A DNA stretch of 63,732 nucleotides, taken from positions 1-63,732 of the forward strand of contig JAPOVI010000106.1 in the NCBI GenBank assembly GCA_026708265.1, read 5' to 3'. This document shows positions 11,273 to 18,225 of this stretch, piece by piece (the first letter of the stretch is position 1; every line of letters starts with the position of its first letter). Position numbers and translations under genes: made by a program. The notes under the pieces were generated by a model that was given only the letters and a program-made list of their open reading frames with translations, searched no databases and was not told where the DNA came from. This DNA is from Acidobacteriota bacterium. GTDB lineage: Bacteria > Acidobacteriota > Vicinamibacteria > Vicinamibacterales > UBA8438.

Positions 11273-12532
11273 TCACCCGAGATCGAGCTGCGACTCCGAG
11301 AGGCCCTGGCCGCCGACCGGGCCGAGCACCGTCGCGGCGAGGTTGCCGTTCGCGAACAGGTCCGCCGCCACGCGCTGCACGTCGTCCGCCGTCACGCGGT
11401 CGAGGGCCGCCAGCGTCTCGTCGATGTCGATCTGGCGGCCGAAGTACATCTCGGAGCGCGCGAGCTGCGACATGCGGCTCGAGGTGCTCTCGAGGCCCAG
11501 CACCAGGCTGCCCTTCAGGTGGTCCTTGGCCCGCTGCAGTTCGGACGCCTCCATCGGCGCCGCCTTCATGCCCCGGAGCTCCGCCACCACGAGATCGACC
11601 ACCTCGGAGACCGAGGCGGCGTCGCAGCCGGCGTAGACGGTGAGCGCGCCGACGTCGCGGTACGCCGCCAGGCTGCTCGCCACCGCGTAGGCCAGCCCGC
11701 GCTTCTCCCGCACGTTCTGGAACAGGCGCGAGCTCATCGAGCCGCCCAGCACCGTGTTGAGCACGTAGGTCACGTAGCGGTCGGGGTGGTCGTGGGCGTA
11801 GGCCCGCGTGCCCAGGCAGAGATGGCTCTGCTCGAGGTCCTTGTCCCGGACGAGCAGTCCCGCCGCGACCTCCGGGGCCGCGGCGGGAGCCTGCGGCGTG
11901 CCCGCGGTCAGCGTCCCGAACGCCTCGCCGACGAGCTCGCGGACCGCGCCCGCCTCGACGTGGCCGGCCGCCGCGATGACGAGGCTGCCCGCCGTGTAGC
12001 TGCGGGCGAAGTAGTCGCGGAGCGCGGGGGCGTCGAGGGCCCCGACCGACTCCGCGGTGCCGAGGATGGAACGCCCCAGCGCGTGGTCCGGCCAGAAGCG
12101 CGCCGTGTAGAGCTCGTGCACGAGGTCGTCCGGCGTGTCCTCGACCATCTTGATCTCCTCGACCACCACCTTCTGCTCGCGCGCGATCTCGCGGGCGTCG
12201 AACGCGGGGTTGAGGAGCAGGTCGGAGAGGATGTCGAGCGCGCGCGGCAGGTGCTCGTCGAGCACCTTGACGTAGTAGCTGGCGCACTCCTTGGCCGTGA
12301 ACGCGTCGAGGTGCCCGCCGAGCGAGTCGACCTCCTGCGCGATCGCCTCGGCGCTGCGCGAGGTCGTGCCCTTGAAGAGCATGTGCTCGACGAAGTGGGC
12401 GATGCCCGGGTGCTCGGCGCCCTCGTCGCGCGACCCGCGGGTCAGCCAGGCCCCGAGGCTGACCGACCGCACGTCGGGCATGCTCTCGGTCAGCAGACGG
12501 AGCCCGTTGTCGAACACCGCGCGCTCGATCAT
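11273..12532 (-). CDS. M16 family zinc metallopeptidase
   Basis: Pitrilysin/processing-peptidase type protein, 419 aa, cytoplasmic as read (no signal peptide). The inverted zinc motif HFVEHMLFKGT (HxxEH) is present, with a downstream glutamate in VVVEEIKMVEDTPDDLVHE, so it is predicted active. The second half holds the inactive M16 domain (GLAYAVASSLAAYRDVG). The ATG at 12532 gives MIERAVFDNGLRLL, the usual start; a GTG 24 nt upstream is possible. Similar genes in many bacteria follow pnp and precede dut, but here the peptidase gene heads the purine cluster, about 40 nt before the metallo-hydrolase. Confidence 0.92.
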   Translation of the reverse strand: MIERAVFDNGLRLLTESMPDVRSVSLGAWLTRGSRDEGAEHPGIAHFVEHMLFKGTTSRSAEAIAQEVDSLGGHLDAFTAKECASYYVKVLDEHLPRALDILSDLLLNPAFDAREIAREQKVVVEEIKMVEDTPDDLVHELYTARFWPDHALGRSILGTAESVGALDAPALRDYFARSYTAGSLVIAAAGHVEAGAVRELVGEAFGTLTAGTPQAPAAAPEVAAGLLVRDKDLEQSHLCLGTRAYAHDHPDRYVTYVLNTVLGGSMSSRLFQNVREKRGLAYAVASSLAAYRDVGALTVYAGCDAASVSEVVDLVVAELRGMKAAPMEASELQRAKDHLKGSLVLGLESTSSRMSQLARSEMYFGRQIDIDETLAALDRVTADDVQRVAADLFANGNLAATVLGPVGGQGLSESQLDLG

Positions 12533-12688
12533 TGCCGAAGCCACACCGGCCGCCACCTGCCCGCCGACCCGGGCGGGCAGGCCTCAAGAGGGGCTTCTGG
12601 GGCCCCGTAAGGGTTGCGGGGGAATGAGTTGCTGGAAACCAACCGGCGCCGCGATCATAGCACAGCGCCGCGGTAGTACCATGCCGCG

Positions 12689-13810
12689 ATGAGCGCCACG
12701 GAAGGGGCCGCTCCGGCGCCGGGCGGCGCGCCAGACGCTGCCGGCCCGCGCGATCTGACGGAGCTGGAGCTGCCGGCCCTCGAGGCCGCCGTGGCCGGTC
12801 TCGGCGCGCCCGCCTTCCACGCCCGGCAGATCTACCGCTGGGTCTATCGCCGCGGCGTGACCGACTTCGCGCGCATGACCGACCTGCCGGCGTCGCTGCG
12901 GACGCGCCTCGCGGCGGCGTTCGCCGTCCCCACGCCGACCGTCGTCGAGCGGGCGCGCTCGCGCGACGGCACCGTCAAGTTCCGGCTCGCCCTCGGCGAC
13001 GGCCGCGGCGTGGAGGCGGTCTTCATCCCGGACACGCCGGCCCGGACGTTCTGCGTATCGACGCAGGTGGGCTGCGCGATGCAGTGCGGCTTCTGCCTCA
13101 CCGGCCGCATGGGGCTCACCCGCAACCTGACGGCGGGCGAGATCGCCGGTCAGGTGCGTGCGATGGCCCACGACCTGGCGCTCGCCGACCGACCCTTCAA
13201 CGTCGTCCTGATGGGGATGGGCGAGCCGCTGCACAACTACGAGCCGACGATGCGCGCCCTGCGCATGCTGGCGTCGGAGTGCGGGCTCGCCGTGCCGCCC
13301 CGCCGCGTCACGCTCTCGACCGTGGGCGTCCTGCCCGGCCTCGCGCGCCTCGCCACCGAGCCCGTCATGCCGAACCTCGCCGTCTCGCTGCACGCCGCCA
13401 CCGAGGAGCTCCGCGAGCGCCTCGTCCCGCTCGGCCGGAAGTACCCGCTGGCCGAGCTGCTCGCCGCGTGCCGCCGGTTCCCGGTCGGGCGCCGGGAGCG
13501 CATCACCTTCGAGTACGTGCTCCTCGACGGCGTGAACGACGCCCCCGCCGACGCCCGCCGCCTCGCCCGGCTGCTGCAGGGCATCCGCTCCAAGGTGAAC
13601 GTGATCCCCCTCAACGAGGCGCCCGGCATCCCCTACCGCCGGCCTCCGGACCACCGCGTGGACGCGTTCGGCCGGACCCTGGCCGCGGCCGGTGTCCGGG
13701 TGTCGGTGCGCAAGAGCCGGGGCCGCGACATCCGCGCGGCCTGCGGCCAGCTCATCCTCGAGGGGGCCCTGCCGTCGGCGGGGCAGCGGATGGCGGCCCG
13801 CCTGCCGTGA
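12689..13810 (+). CDS. rlmN: 23S rRNA/tRNA adenine-C2 methyltransferase RlmN
   Basis: Radical SAM enzyme methylating A2503 of 23S rRNA and A37 of some tRNAs; 373 aa. The radical SAM cluster motif is CAMQCGFCLTG (CxxxCxxC), followed by VVLMGMGEPLHNY, and the C-terminal RKSRGRDIRAACGQL contains the conserved methyl-carrying cysteine. The first 25 residues are Ala/Pro-rich. A TAGTAC box ends 9 nt before the ATG with no purine-rich site between, suggesting a nearly leaderless mRNA. Its 3' end overlaps the convergent mtaB by 59 bp. Confidence 0.96.
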   Translation: MSATEGAAPAPGGAPDAAGPRDLTELELPALEAAVAGLGAPAFHARQIYRWVYRRGVTDFARMTDLPASLRTRLAAAFAVPTPTVVERARSRDGTVKFRLALGDGRGVEAVFIPDTPARTFCVSTQVGCAMQCGFCLTGRMGLTRNLTAGEIAGQVRAMAHDLALADRPFNVVLMGMGEPLHNYEPTMRALRMLASECGLAVPPRRVTLSTVGVLPGLARLATEPVMPNLAVSLHAATEELRERLVPLGRKYPLAELLAACRRFPVGRRERITFEYVLLDGVNDAPADARRLARLLQGIRSKVNVIPLNEAPGIPYRRPPDHRVDAFGRTLAAAGVRVSVRKSRGRDIRAACGQLILEGALPSAGQRMAARLP

Positions 13811-15131
13811 CCACGAGGCCGTCTACGGTGTCTCCGGCCTTCGTGATGCGGACCGTCACGCGGGCGTTCTCCGGGTGACCGGCCGGAATGCGGACCTTCA
13901 GGTAGTTGTCGGTCAGGGCCACGGCCCCGCCTCCGGCGCGCGCGATGTAGTGCTCCATGCTGGTGCGCAGCGTGCCCACCTGCGCGCGGCGGAAGCGGCC
14001 GGCAAGCGCCGCCCCCGCCTCGCGGACGGCGCGCGCCCGCTCGCGTACCCGCGCCCCGTCGACCTTGCCGCCGAGACGGCTCGCCGCCGTGCCGGGGCGG
14101 TCCGAGTACGGGAAGACGTGCAGGCCGGTCAGGGGACTGCGCGCGAGGTACGCCAGCGTCGCCTCGAAGTCGCCGTCGGTCTCGCCCGGAAAGCCGACGA
14201 TCAGGTCGCTGCCGATCGCCGCGTGCGGCATCCGCGCCCGGATGCCCGACACGATGCGCCGGTAGTCGTCCAGCGTGTAGGGGCGCCGCATCGCGCGCAG
14301 CACCGCGTCGCTCGCGTGCTGCAGCGGCAGGTGGAAGTGGGGGGCGAAGCGGGGGCTCGCCGCGACGAGGTCGACGATGGCCGGCGTGCAGTCCATCGGC
14401 TCGAGCGAGCTCAGCCGCACCACCACCGTCGAGGGATGCCGGTCCAGGGCGCGCAGCAGGTCCAGCAGGGACGCGCGCGGCGCCAGGTCGCGCCCGTAGC
14501 TGCCGAGGTGCACGCCGGTGAGCGCCGCTTCCCGGTAGCCCGCCTCCGCCGCGCGGTCGAGCTCGTCGAGGACCCGCGCGAGCGGCACGCTCCGCCCGCG
14601 CCCCCGCGTCGACGGGATGATGCAGTAGGAGCAGACCTCGTCGCAGCCGGTCTGCACGCGCAGCGTATACGTCGTGCGGCCCGCCGCTCCGGGCGGCAGG
14701 GGCGCCCCGCAGGCGCCGTCGCCGTCCCCGAAGCGCTCCGCCGTCGTCGGGCCGGGCGCCTCGCGCTCGCGCGGGGTCCCGGCGCGCCCGTCCGCGCGGG
14801 CGAGGGTCAGGAGGCGCTCGGCCAGCGCTTCCTTGTCGTCGTTGGGAACGACGGCGACGACGCCCGGGAGCGCGGCCACGGCGGCCGCGTCGCGCGTTGC
14901 GTAGCAGCCGGTGGCGACGATGCGCGCGCCCGGGTTCAGCCGGGCCACCCGCCGGATCGCCTGGCGCGTCCCCTGGTCGGCGGAGGCCGTCACCGAGCAA
15001 CTGTTGACCACGACCAGATCCGCCGCCTCGGCCGGGGCCGCGCGGCCGCCCGCGGCGCGGAGCTGCCGCTCCAGGCCGAACGAGTCGGCCTGGTTCACGC
15101 GGCACCCGAAGGTCACGACGGCATAGCGCAT
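13752..15131 (-). CDS. mtaB: tRNA t6A37 methylthiotransferase MtaB
   Basis: Converts t6A37 to ms2t6A37 in ANN-decoding tRNAs; 459 aa. The UPF0004 domain cysteines are in TFGCRVNQAD, NSCSVTA and ATGCYA. The radical SAM motif is TGCDEVCSYCIIPSTRGRGRS, and a TRAM-like C-terminus follows. HVFPYSDRPGTAA favours MtaB over MiaB. A TATACT box (15140-15145) ends 8 nt upstream of the ATG without a ribosome binding site, so the mRNA is probably leaderless. The C-terminus (GGPPSAAPPTAGPPRG) is read from the antisense of the rlmN end and may be a late extension. Confidence 0.94.
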   Translation of the reverse strand: MRYAVVTFGCRVNQADSFGLERQLRAAGGRAAPAEAADLVVVNSCSVTASADQGTRQAIRRVARLNPGARIVATGCYATRDAAAVAALPGVVAVVPNDDKEALAERLLTLARADGRAGTPREREAPGPTTAERFGDGDGACGAPLPPGAAGRTTYTLRVQTGCDEVCSYCIIPSTRGRGRSVPLARVLDELDRAAEAGYREAALTGVHLGSYGRDLAPRASLLDLLRALDRHPSTVVVRLSSLEPMDCTPAIVDLVAASPRFAPHFHLPLQHASDAVLRAMRRPYTLDDYRRIVSGIRARMPHAAIGSDLIVGFPGETDGDFEATLAYLARSPLTGLHVFPYSDRPGTAASRLGGKVDGARVRERARAVREAGAALAGRFRRAQVGTLRTSMEHYIARAGGGAVALTDNYLKVRIPAGHPENARVTVRITKAGDTVDGLVVTAGGPPSAAPPTAGPPRG

Positions 15132-15228
15132 CGCGGCGGAGTATACGGGACGCCCCCGGACGCCGCCGGACGCCCCGCGACCGCCCGGAGCGTCCGGGCC
15201 GGCCGCGGGGCGGGGCGGCCGGACGACT

Positions 15229-15666
15229 TCACTCGCAGAAGACGCGGACGGTGTCGCCCTTCGCCGAATCGACGTCGACCGTCAGCTCCCGCAGCTCCTC
15301 GACCAGGGCGTCGCCGCTCAGGTTGGAGAGGTCGATGCCGTTCTCGCTCAGCTTCTCGCCGGCGACGGCCGGCAGCAGCATGGCCAGGCTGACGCCGGTG
15401 CGCAGCAGGCCCAGCGGCACCCGGACGTTGACCTTGTCGCCGTCGGCGCTGTCGACGAGGACCCGCAGGTACTTGAGGGGCGCCCGGCCGTTCGCCTTCG
15501 GGCCCTCCGCCGCTTCCGCCGCGCCCCCGGCGCCCGCCGCGCCGCCGGCGCTCGGGGCATCCCCGGCGCCGGATCCGTCCAGCTTCTCGAGCAGCCGCTC
15601 CGCGTCGTCCGCCGAGACCTTGCCCTCCGCCAGCATTTCGAGCACCTTTCGCCGTTCGCTGTCCAT
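15229..15666 (-). CDS. SHOCT-like domain protein with C-terminal conserved domain
   Basis: 145 aa cytoplasmic protein of unknown function. Residues 1-32 (MDSERRKVLEMLAEGKVSADDAERLLEKL) form a short SHOCT/YvlB-type N-terminal helix pair. Residues 33-65 are a Gly/Ala linker, and the C-terminal 80 residues (LKYLRVLVDSADGDKVNVRVPLGLL) are a conserved domain often found with this helix pair. GAGGAGGAAGCG precedes the ATG at good spacing. The gene is last in a three-gene unit with the DUF2089 regulator-like protein and a small membrane protein, which resembles envelope-stress modules; this role is inference. Confidence 0.75.
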   Translation of the reverse strand: MDSERRKVLEMLAEGKVSADDAERLLEKLDGSGAGDAPSAGGAAGAGGAAEAAEGPKANGRAPLKYLRVLVDSADGDKVNVRVPLGLLRTGVSLAMLLPAVAGEKLSENGIDLSNLSGDALVEELRELTVDVDSAKGDTVRVFCE

Positions 15667-15734
15667 GACGCTTCCTCCTCTTGTCACGCAATCGCCTCCC
15701 GCGAGCGACCCTCGGCACGCGCCGGTCGGGCGCT

Positions 15735-15998
15735 CTACAGGAGCCACAGCAGCACGCGGACTCCGCGTGCGGAACAGACGTCGATCCGCAGGCCGGACAG
15801 TTGCCACAGCATCGCGAGCACCGCGCCGGCCACCGTGGGCCGACGCGGGCTGGCGGCGCTCGGTCGAAGCAGTCGCTCGAGCCCCGCCGCCGCGCCCAGC
15901 GGCACCAGGACGAGCGGCCACAGGAGGACGAGGGGGAGCGGCAGCGGCACGGTCCACCGCCGGCCTCCGACCCCCACGACTCCGAGGACGGGCATCAT
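15735..15998 (-). CDS. Small membrane protein of the DUF2089 unit
   Basis: 87 aa, not recognised as a named family. Residues 16-40 (VPLPLPLVLLWPLVLVPLGAA) form a strong membrane helix, and residues 54-74 a weaker hydrophobic stretch. The start ATG overlaps the stop of the DUF2089 gene (ATGA), so the two are translationally coupled; the SHOCT-like gene follows 68 nt later. Its position suggests a membrane sensor or scaffold for the soluble partners, but nothing in the sequence shows the function. Confidence 0.6.
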   Translation of the reverse strand: MMPVLGVVGVGGRRWTVPLPLPLVLLWPLVLVPLGAAAGLERLLRPSAASPRRPTVAGAVLAMLWQLSGLRIDVCSARGVRVLLWLL

Positions 15999-16351
15999 CC
16001 TTCTTCAATCCTCTCGAGCGCCTGCTCCACCGTGATCTCGCCGGCCGCGAGCCGGTCGAGCACCGCCGCGTTCGGCGACGGGGCGTCGAAGCTCCGGTCC
16101 AGAGCGGCTCCGATGGCCCGCAGGCGGTTCTTGACGGTGGGGTAGCTGACGCCGAGCAGCCGCTCCATCTTCTTGATGGAGCCGTGGTGCCGGACGAAGG
16201 CCACGACGAAGAGCTGGTCCTTCACCGGCAGCCGGGCCAGCGGCGGAATGTCGAAGGCCGCCTCGAGGGCCACGCCGCAGCGGCGGCACGCCATGCGGCC
16301 GATCTGCATCATCCGCCCGCAGCTCGCACATTTCAGGTTCGCGATATCCAT
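15995..16351 (-). CDS. DUF2089 zinc-ribbon/helix-turn-helix protein
   Basis: 118 aa. An N-terminal four-cysteine ribbon (LKCASCGRMM ... MACRRCGV, residues about 7-27) is followed by a helical, sigma-like domain (DQLFVVAFVRHHGSIKKMERLLGVSYPTVKNRL) that reads as a helix-turn-helix. The C-terminal 30 residues (LDRLAAGEITVEQALERIEEG) repeat the SHOCT/YvlB-like helix pair also seen in the protein two genes downstream. ATG 16351 is preferred over an upstream in-frame ATG because AGGA lies 7 nt before it. It is first in its operon and has a strong promoter with a palindrome in the spacer; autoregulation is plausible. Confidence 0.82.
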   Translation of the reverse strand: MDIANLKCASCGRMMQIGRMACRRCGVALEAAFDIPPLARLPVKDQLFVVAFVRHHGSIKKMERLLGVSYPTVKNRLRAIGAALDRSFDAPSPNAAVLDRLAAGEITVEQALERIEEG

Positions 16352-16369
16352 GATCGATCCTGGAATCAA

Positions 16370-16398
16370 TATATACGATTCGAAATCGGAATGTGCAA
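16370..16398 (-). promoter_or_regulatory. Promoter of the DUF2089 unit with embedded palindrome
   Basis: Minus-strand -35 TTGCAC (16393-16398), 17-nt spacer, -10 TATATA (16370-16375). The spacer contains the 13-nt palindrome CGATTTCGAATCG (arms CGATT/AATCG, 16376-16388), placed where a repressor would block RNA polymerase. The region is conspicuously AT-rich for this genome. Confidence 0.6.
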
Positions 16399-16649
16399 CA
16401 GAAAATTGAGACTAGGATTTACTTTACTACCCACGGTGACCCGAGGACTCCTGATGCGGGCTCCGCGCGCGACGTGCAGGGCGCCGTGTACGGAGGGGCG
16501 GGGATTCACTCGGCCGGGCGGCGTAGAATTGGGTGTGGCGGGAGCGCCCTGCCGGGGCGCACCGGGCGAAGGTGCGAGTTGCGGCATCGCACAGTGCTGA
16601 TGCCGCAGGCCCTTATGGCGCGCCCGGCGGCGGTGGGAGGATCACTCGC

Positions 16650-16802
16650 ATGCTGGAGAACGTGAACGCCGTAGACGTACTGACCGCAGCCGGCGTGCTC
16701 TGGCTGACGGTCCGAATCGAGCGCCTGGCAGGTCGTGTCGATGCAGTCGAATCCACCCTCCAGACCGTGCTGACCGCCCTGATTCCACGGCGCCCCGATT
16801 GA
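16650..16802 (+). CDS. Small membrane coiled-coil protein (dispersed family, member 1)
   Basis: 50 aa. Residues 5-22 (VNAVDVLTAAGVLWLTVRIE) form a short hydrophobic helix; residues 23-42 (RLAGRVDAVESTLQTVLTAL) are a coiled coil with heptad spacing; the tail is IPRRPD. GGGAGG lies 9 nt before the ATG. The coil and tail clearly match the small protein at 51754 (VESTLQTVLTALIPRRPD against LESTVQTVLTALVQRRGD), so these two are paralogues. It sits alone between the DUF2089 promoter region and the convergent folC. Function unknown; part of the family described in the findings. Confidence 0.6.
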   Translation: MLENVNAVDVLTAAGVLWLTVRIERLAGRVDAVESTLQTVLTALIPRRPD

Positions 16803-16853
16803 GTGCGGCGGGCTCGACCGCTGCTCCCGTCCTCGCGTCATCCCCGTTCGTGG

Positions 16854-18206
16854 TCAGGCATCGGTGTCCGGTACCGGCGGTCCGGGCCGCACCGGCTCCA
16901 GGCCCTCGATGAGCGACCCGACCAGGTAGATCGACCCCGCGGCACCGGCCAGCGGGCCGTGCCGCCAGGCCTCGGCGAGTGCCTCGAGCGGCCCCCGCGC
17001 CACGTCGACCGGGGTCCCGGGGCGCACCCGCCGCACCAGCTCCGCCAGCTCCGCGGCCGGCCGCTCCCGGGGCGTGCCGGCCGGCGTGCAGACGAACCGG
17101 CTGGCGGCCGAGCCGATCGCCCGCACCATGCCCGCCGCATCCTTGTCGCGCAACGTGCCGAACACGAGCGGCAAGCCTTCGGGTGCGATCTCGCGGACGT
17201 AGGCGCCGAACGCGGCGGCCGCCGCGACGTTGTGGGCGGCGTCGAGGAGCACGCGGCGCCCGGGACCGCGCTCCCGCAGGTCGAGACGGCCCGGCCAGCG
17301 GACCTCCGTGAGCGCGCGCTCGATCGCGGTGGCGGGGACGGCCAGGCCGGCCGCGCCGAGCTCCTCCAGGACGCGCACCGCCACGACGGCGTTGCGGAGC
17401 TGGTGGCGGCCCCGGAGGGCCAGCGTCAGCGGACCGTAGCGGCCGCGCGGCGTCCTGAGCCTCTCCACCTCCGAGCGCCCCTCCCGGATCCGGGCGCGCA
17501 GGTCGGCGCCGGCGCCGGCGCCGGCGTCCACGAACCGCGCGCCGCGCTCGCGGGCGATGCGCCGCAGCACCTCGCGCGCGGCCGGCTTCGGCTCGCCGCT
17601 CACGACCACCGCGCCCGGGTCGATCACGCCCGCCTTCTCGAACGCGATCTCCTCGATGGTCGATCCCAGGAAGCGCTCGTGGTCCAGATCGATGGAGGGG
17701 ATCGCCACCGCCACCGGGCGGGCGACGTTCGTGGCATCGAAGCGGCCGCCCATCCCGACCTCGAGGACGGCGACCTGGATCTCCGCGGCGCGGAAGCGGG
17801 CCAGCGCCATCGCCGTCGTCGCCTCGAAGAAGGTCGGCGGCGCCTCGAGGCGGCCGGCCGCGCGCAGCCGGTCCACGAGCGCCCGGAGCCCGTCGGCCCC
17901 CGCCGCGAGGGTGGACTCGCTCACCGGGCGCCCGGCGACGGCGATGCGCTCGGCGAGGCGCACCAGGTGAGGCGAGGTGTAGAGCCCGGTGCGGTAGCCG
18001 GCCGCCCGCAGTCCCCGCTCGATCATCGCGGCCACCGAGCCCTTGCCGTTGGTCCCGGCGACCAGGATGGGCGCGAACGCGCGCTCCGGATGGTCCAGGG
18101 CGGCGGCCAGGGCGCGGATGTTGGCGAGGCCGAGCTTGATGCCGTGCTGCTCGAGCGCGAAGAGCCAGGCGAGCGGATCGGCGGGGGAGCGGGGGCTGGT
18201 GGTCAC
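16854..18206 (-). CDS. folC: Dihydrofolate/folylpolyglutamate synthase
   Basis: Adds glutamate to folates, and possibly to dihydropteroate; 450 aa. The ATP loop is ILVAGTNGKGSVAAM; the Mur-ligase-like motifs EVGMGGRFDATN and LDAAHNVAAAAAF are intact, and the N-terminus PLAWLFALEQHGIKLGL is typical. The GTG at 18206 is chosen because it gives the family-length N-terminus; an ATG 33 nt upstream (18239) would overlap the start of the divergent HEAT gene. No clear ribosome binding site is seen. It supplies the folate cofactors used by PurN. Confidence 0.95.
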   Translation of the reverse strand: MTTSPRSPADPLAWLFALEQHGIKLGLANIRALAAALDHPERAFAPILVAGTNGKGSVAAMIERGLRAAGYRTGLYTSPHLVRLAERIAVAGRPVSESTLAAGADGLRALVDRLRAAGRLEAPPTFFEATTAMALARFRAAEIQVAVLEVGMGGRFDATNVARPVAVAIPSIDLDHERFLGSTIEEIAFEKAGVIDPGAVVVSGEPKPAAREVLRRIARERGARFVDAGAGAGADLRARIREGRSEVERLRTPRGRYGPLTLALRGRHQLRNAVVAVRVLEELGAAGLAVPATAIERALTEVRWPGRLDLRERGPGRRVLLDAAHNVAAAAAFGAYVREIAPEGLPLVFGTLRDKDAAGMVRAIGSAASRFVCTPAGTPRERPAAELAELVRRVRPGTPVDVARGPLEALAEAWRHGPLAGAAGSIYLVGSLIEGLEPVRPGPPVPDTDA

Positions 18207-18225
18207 GCGGCGTCGGCCTAATGCT

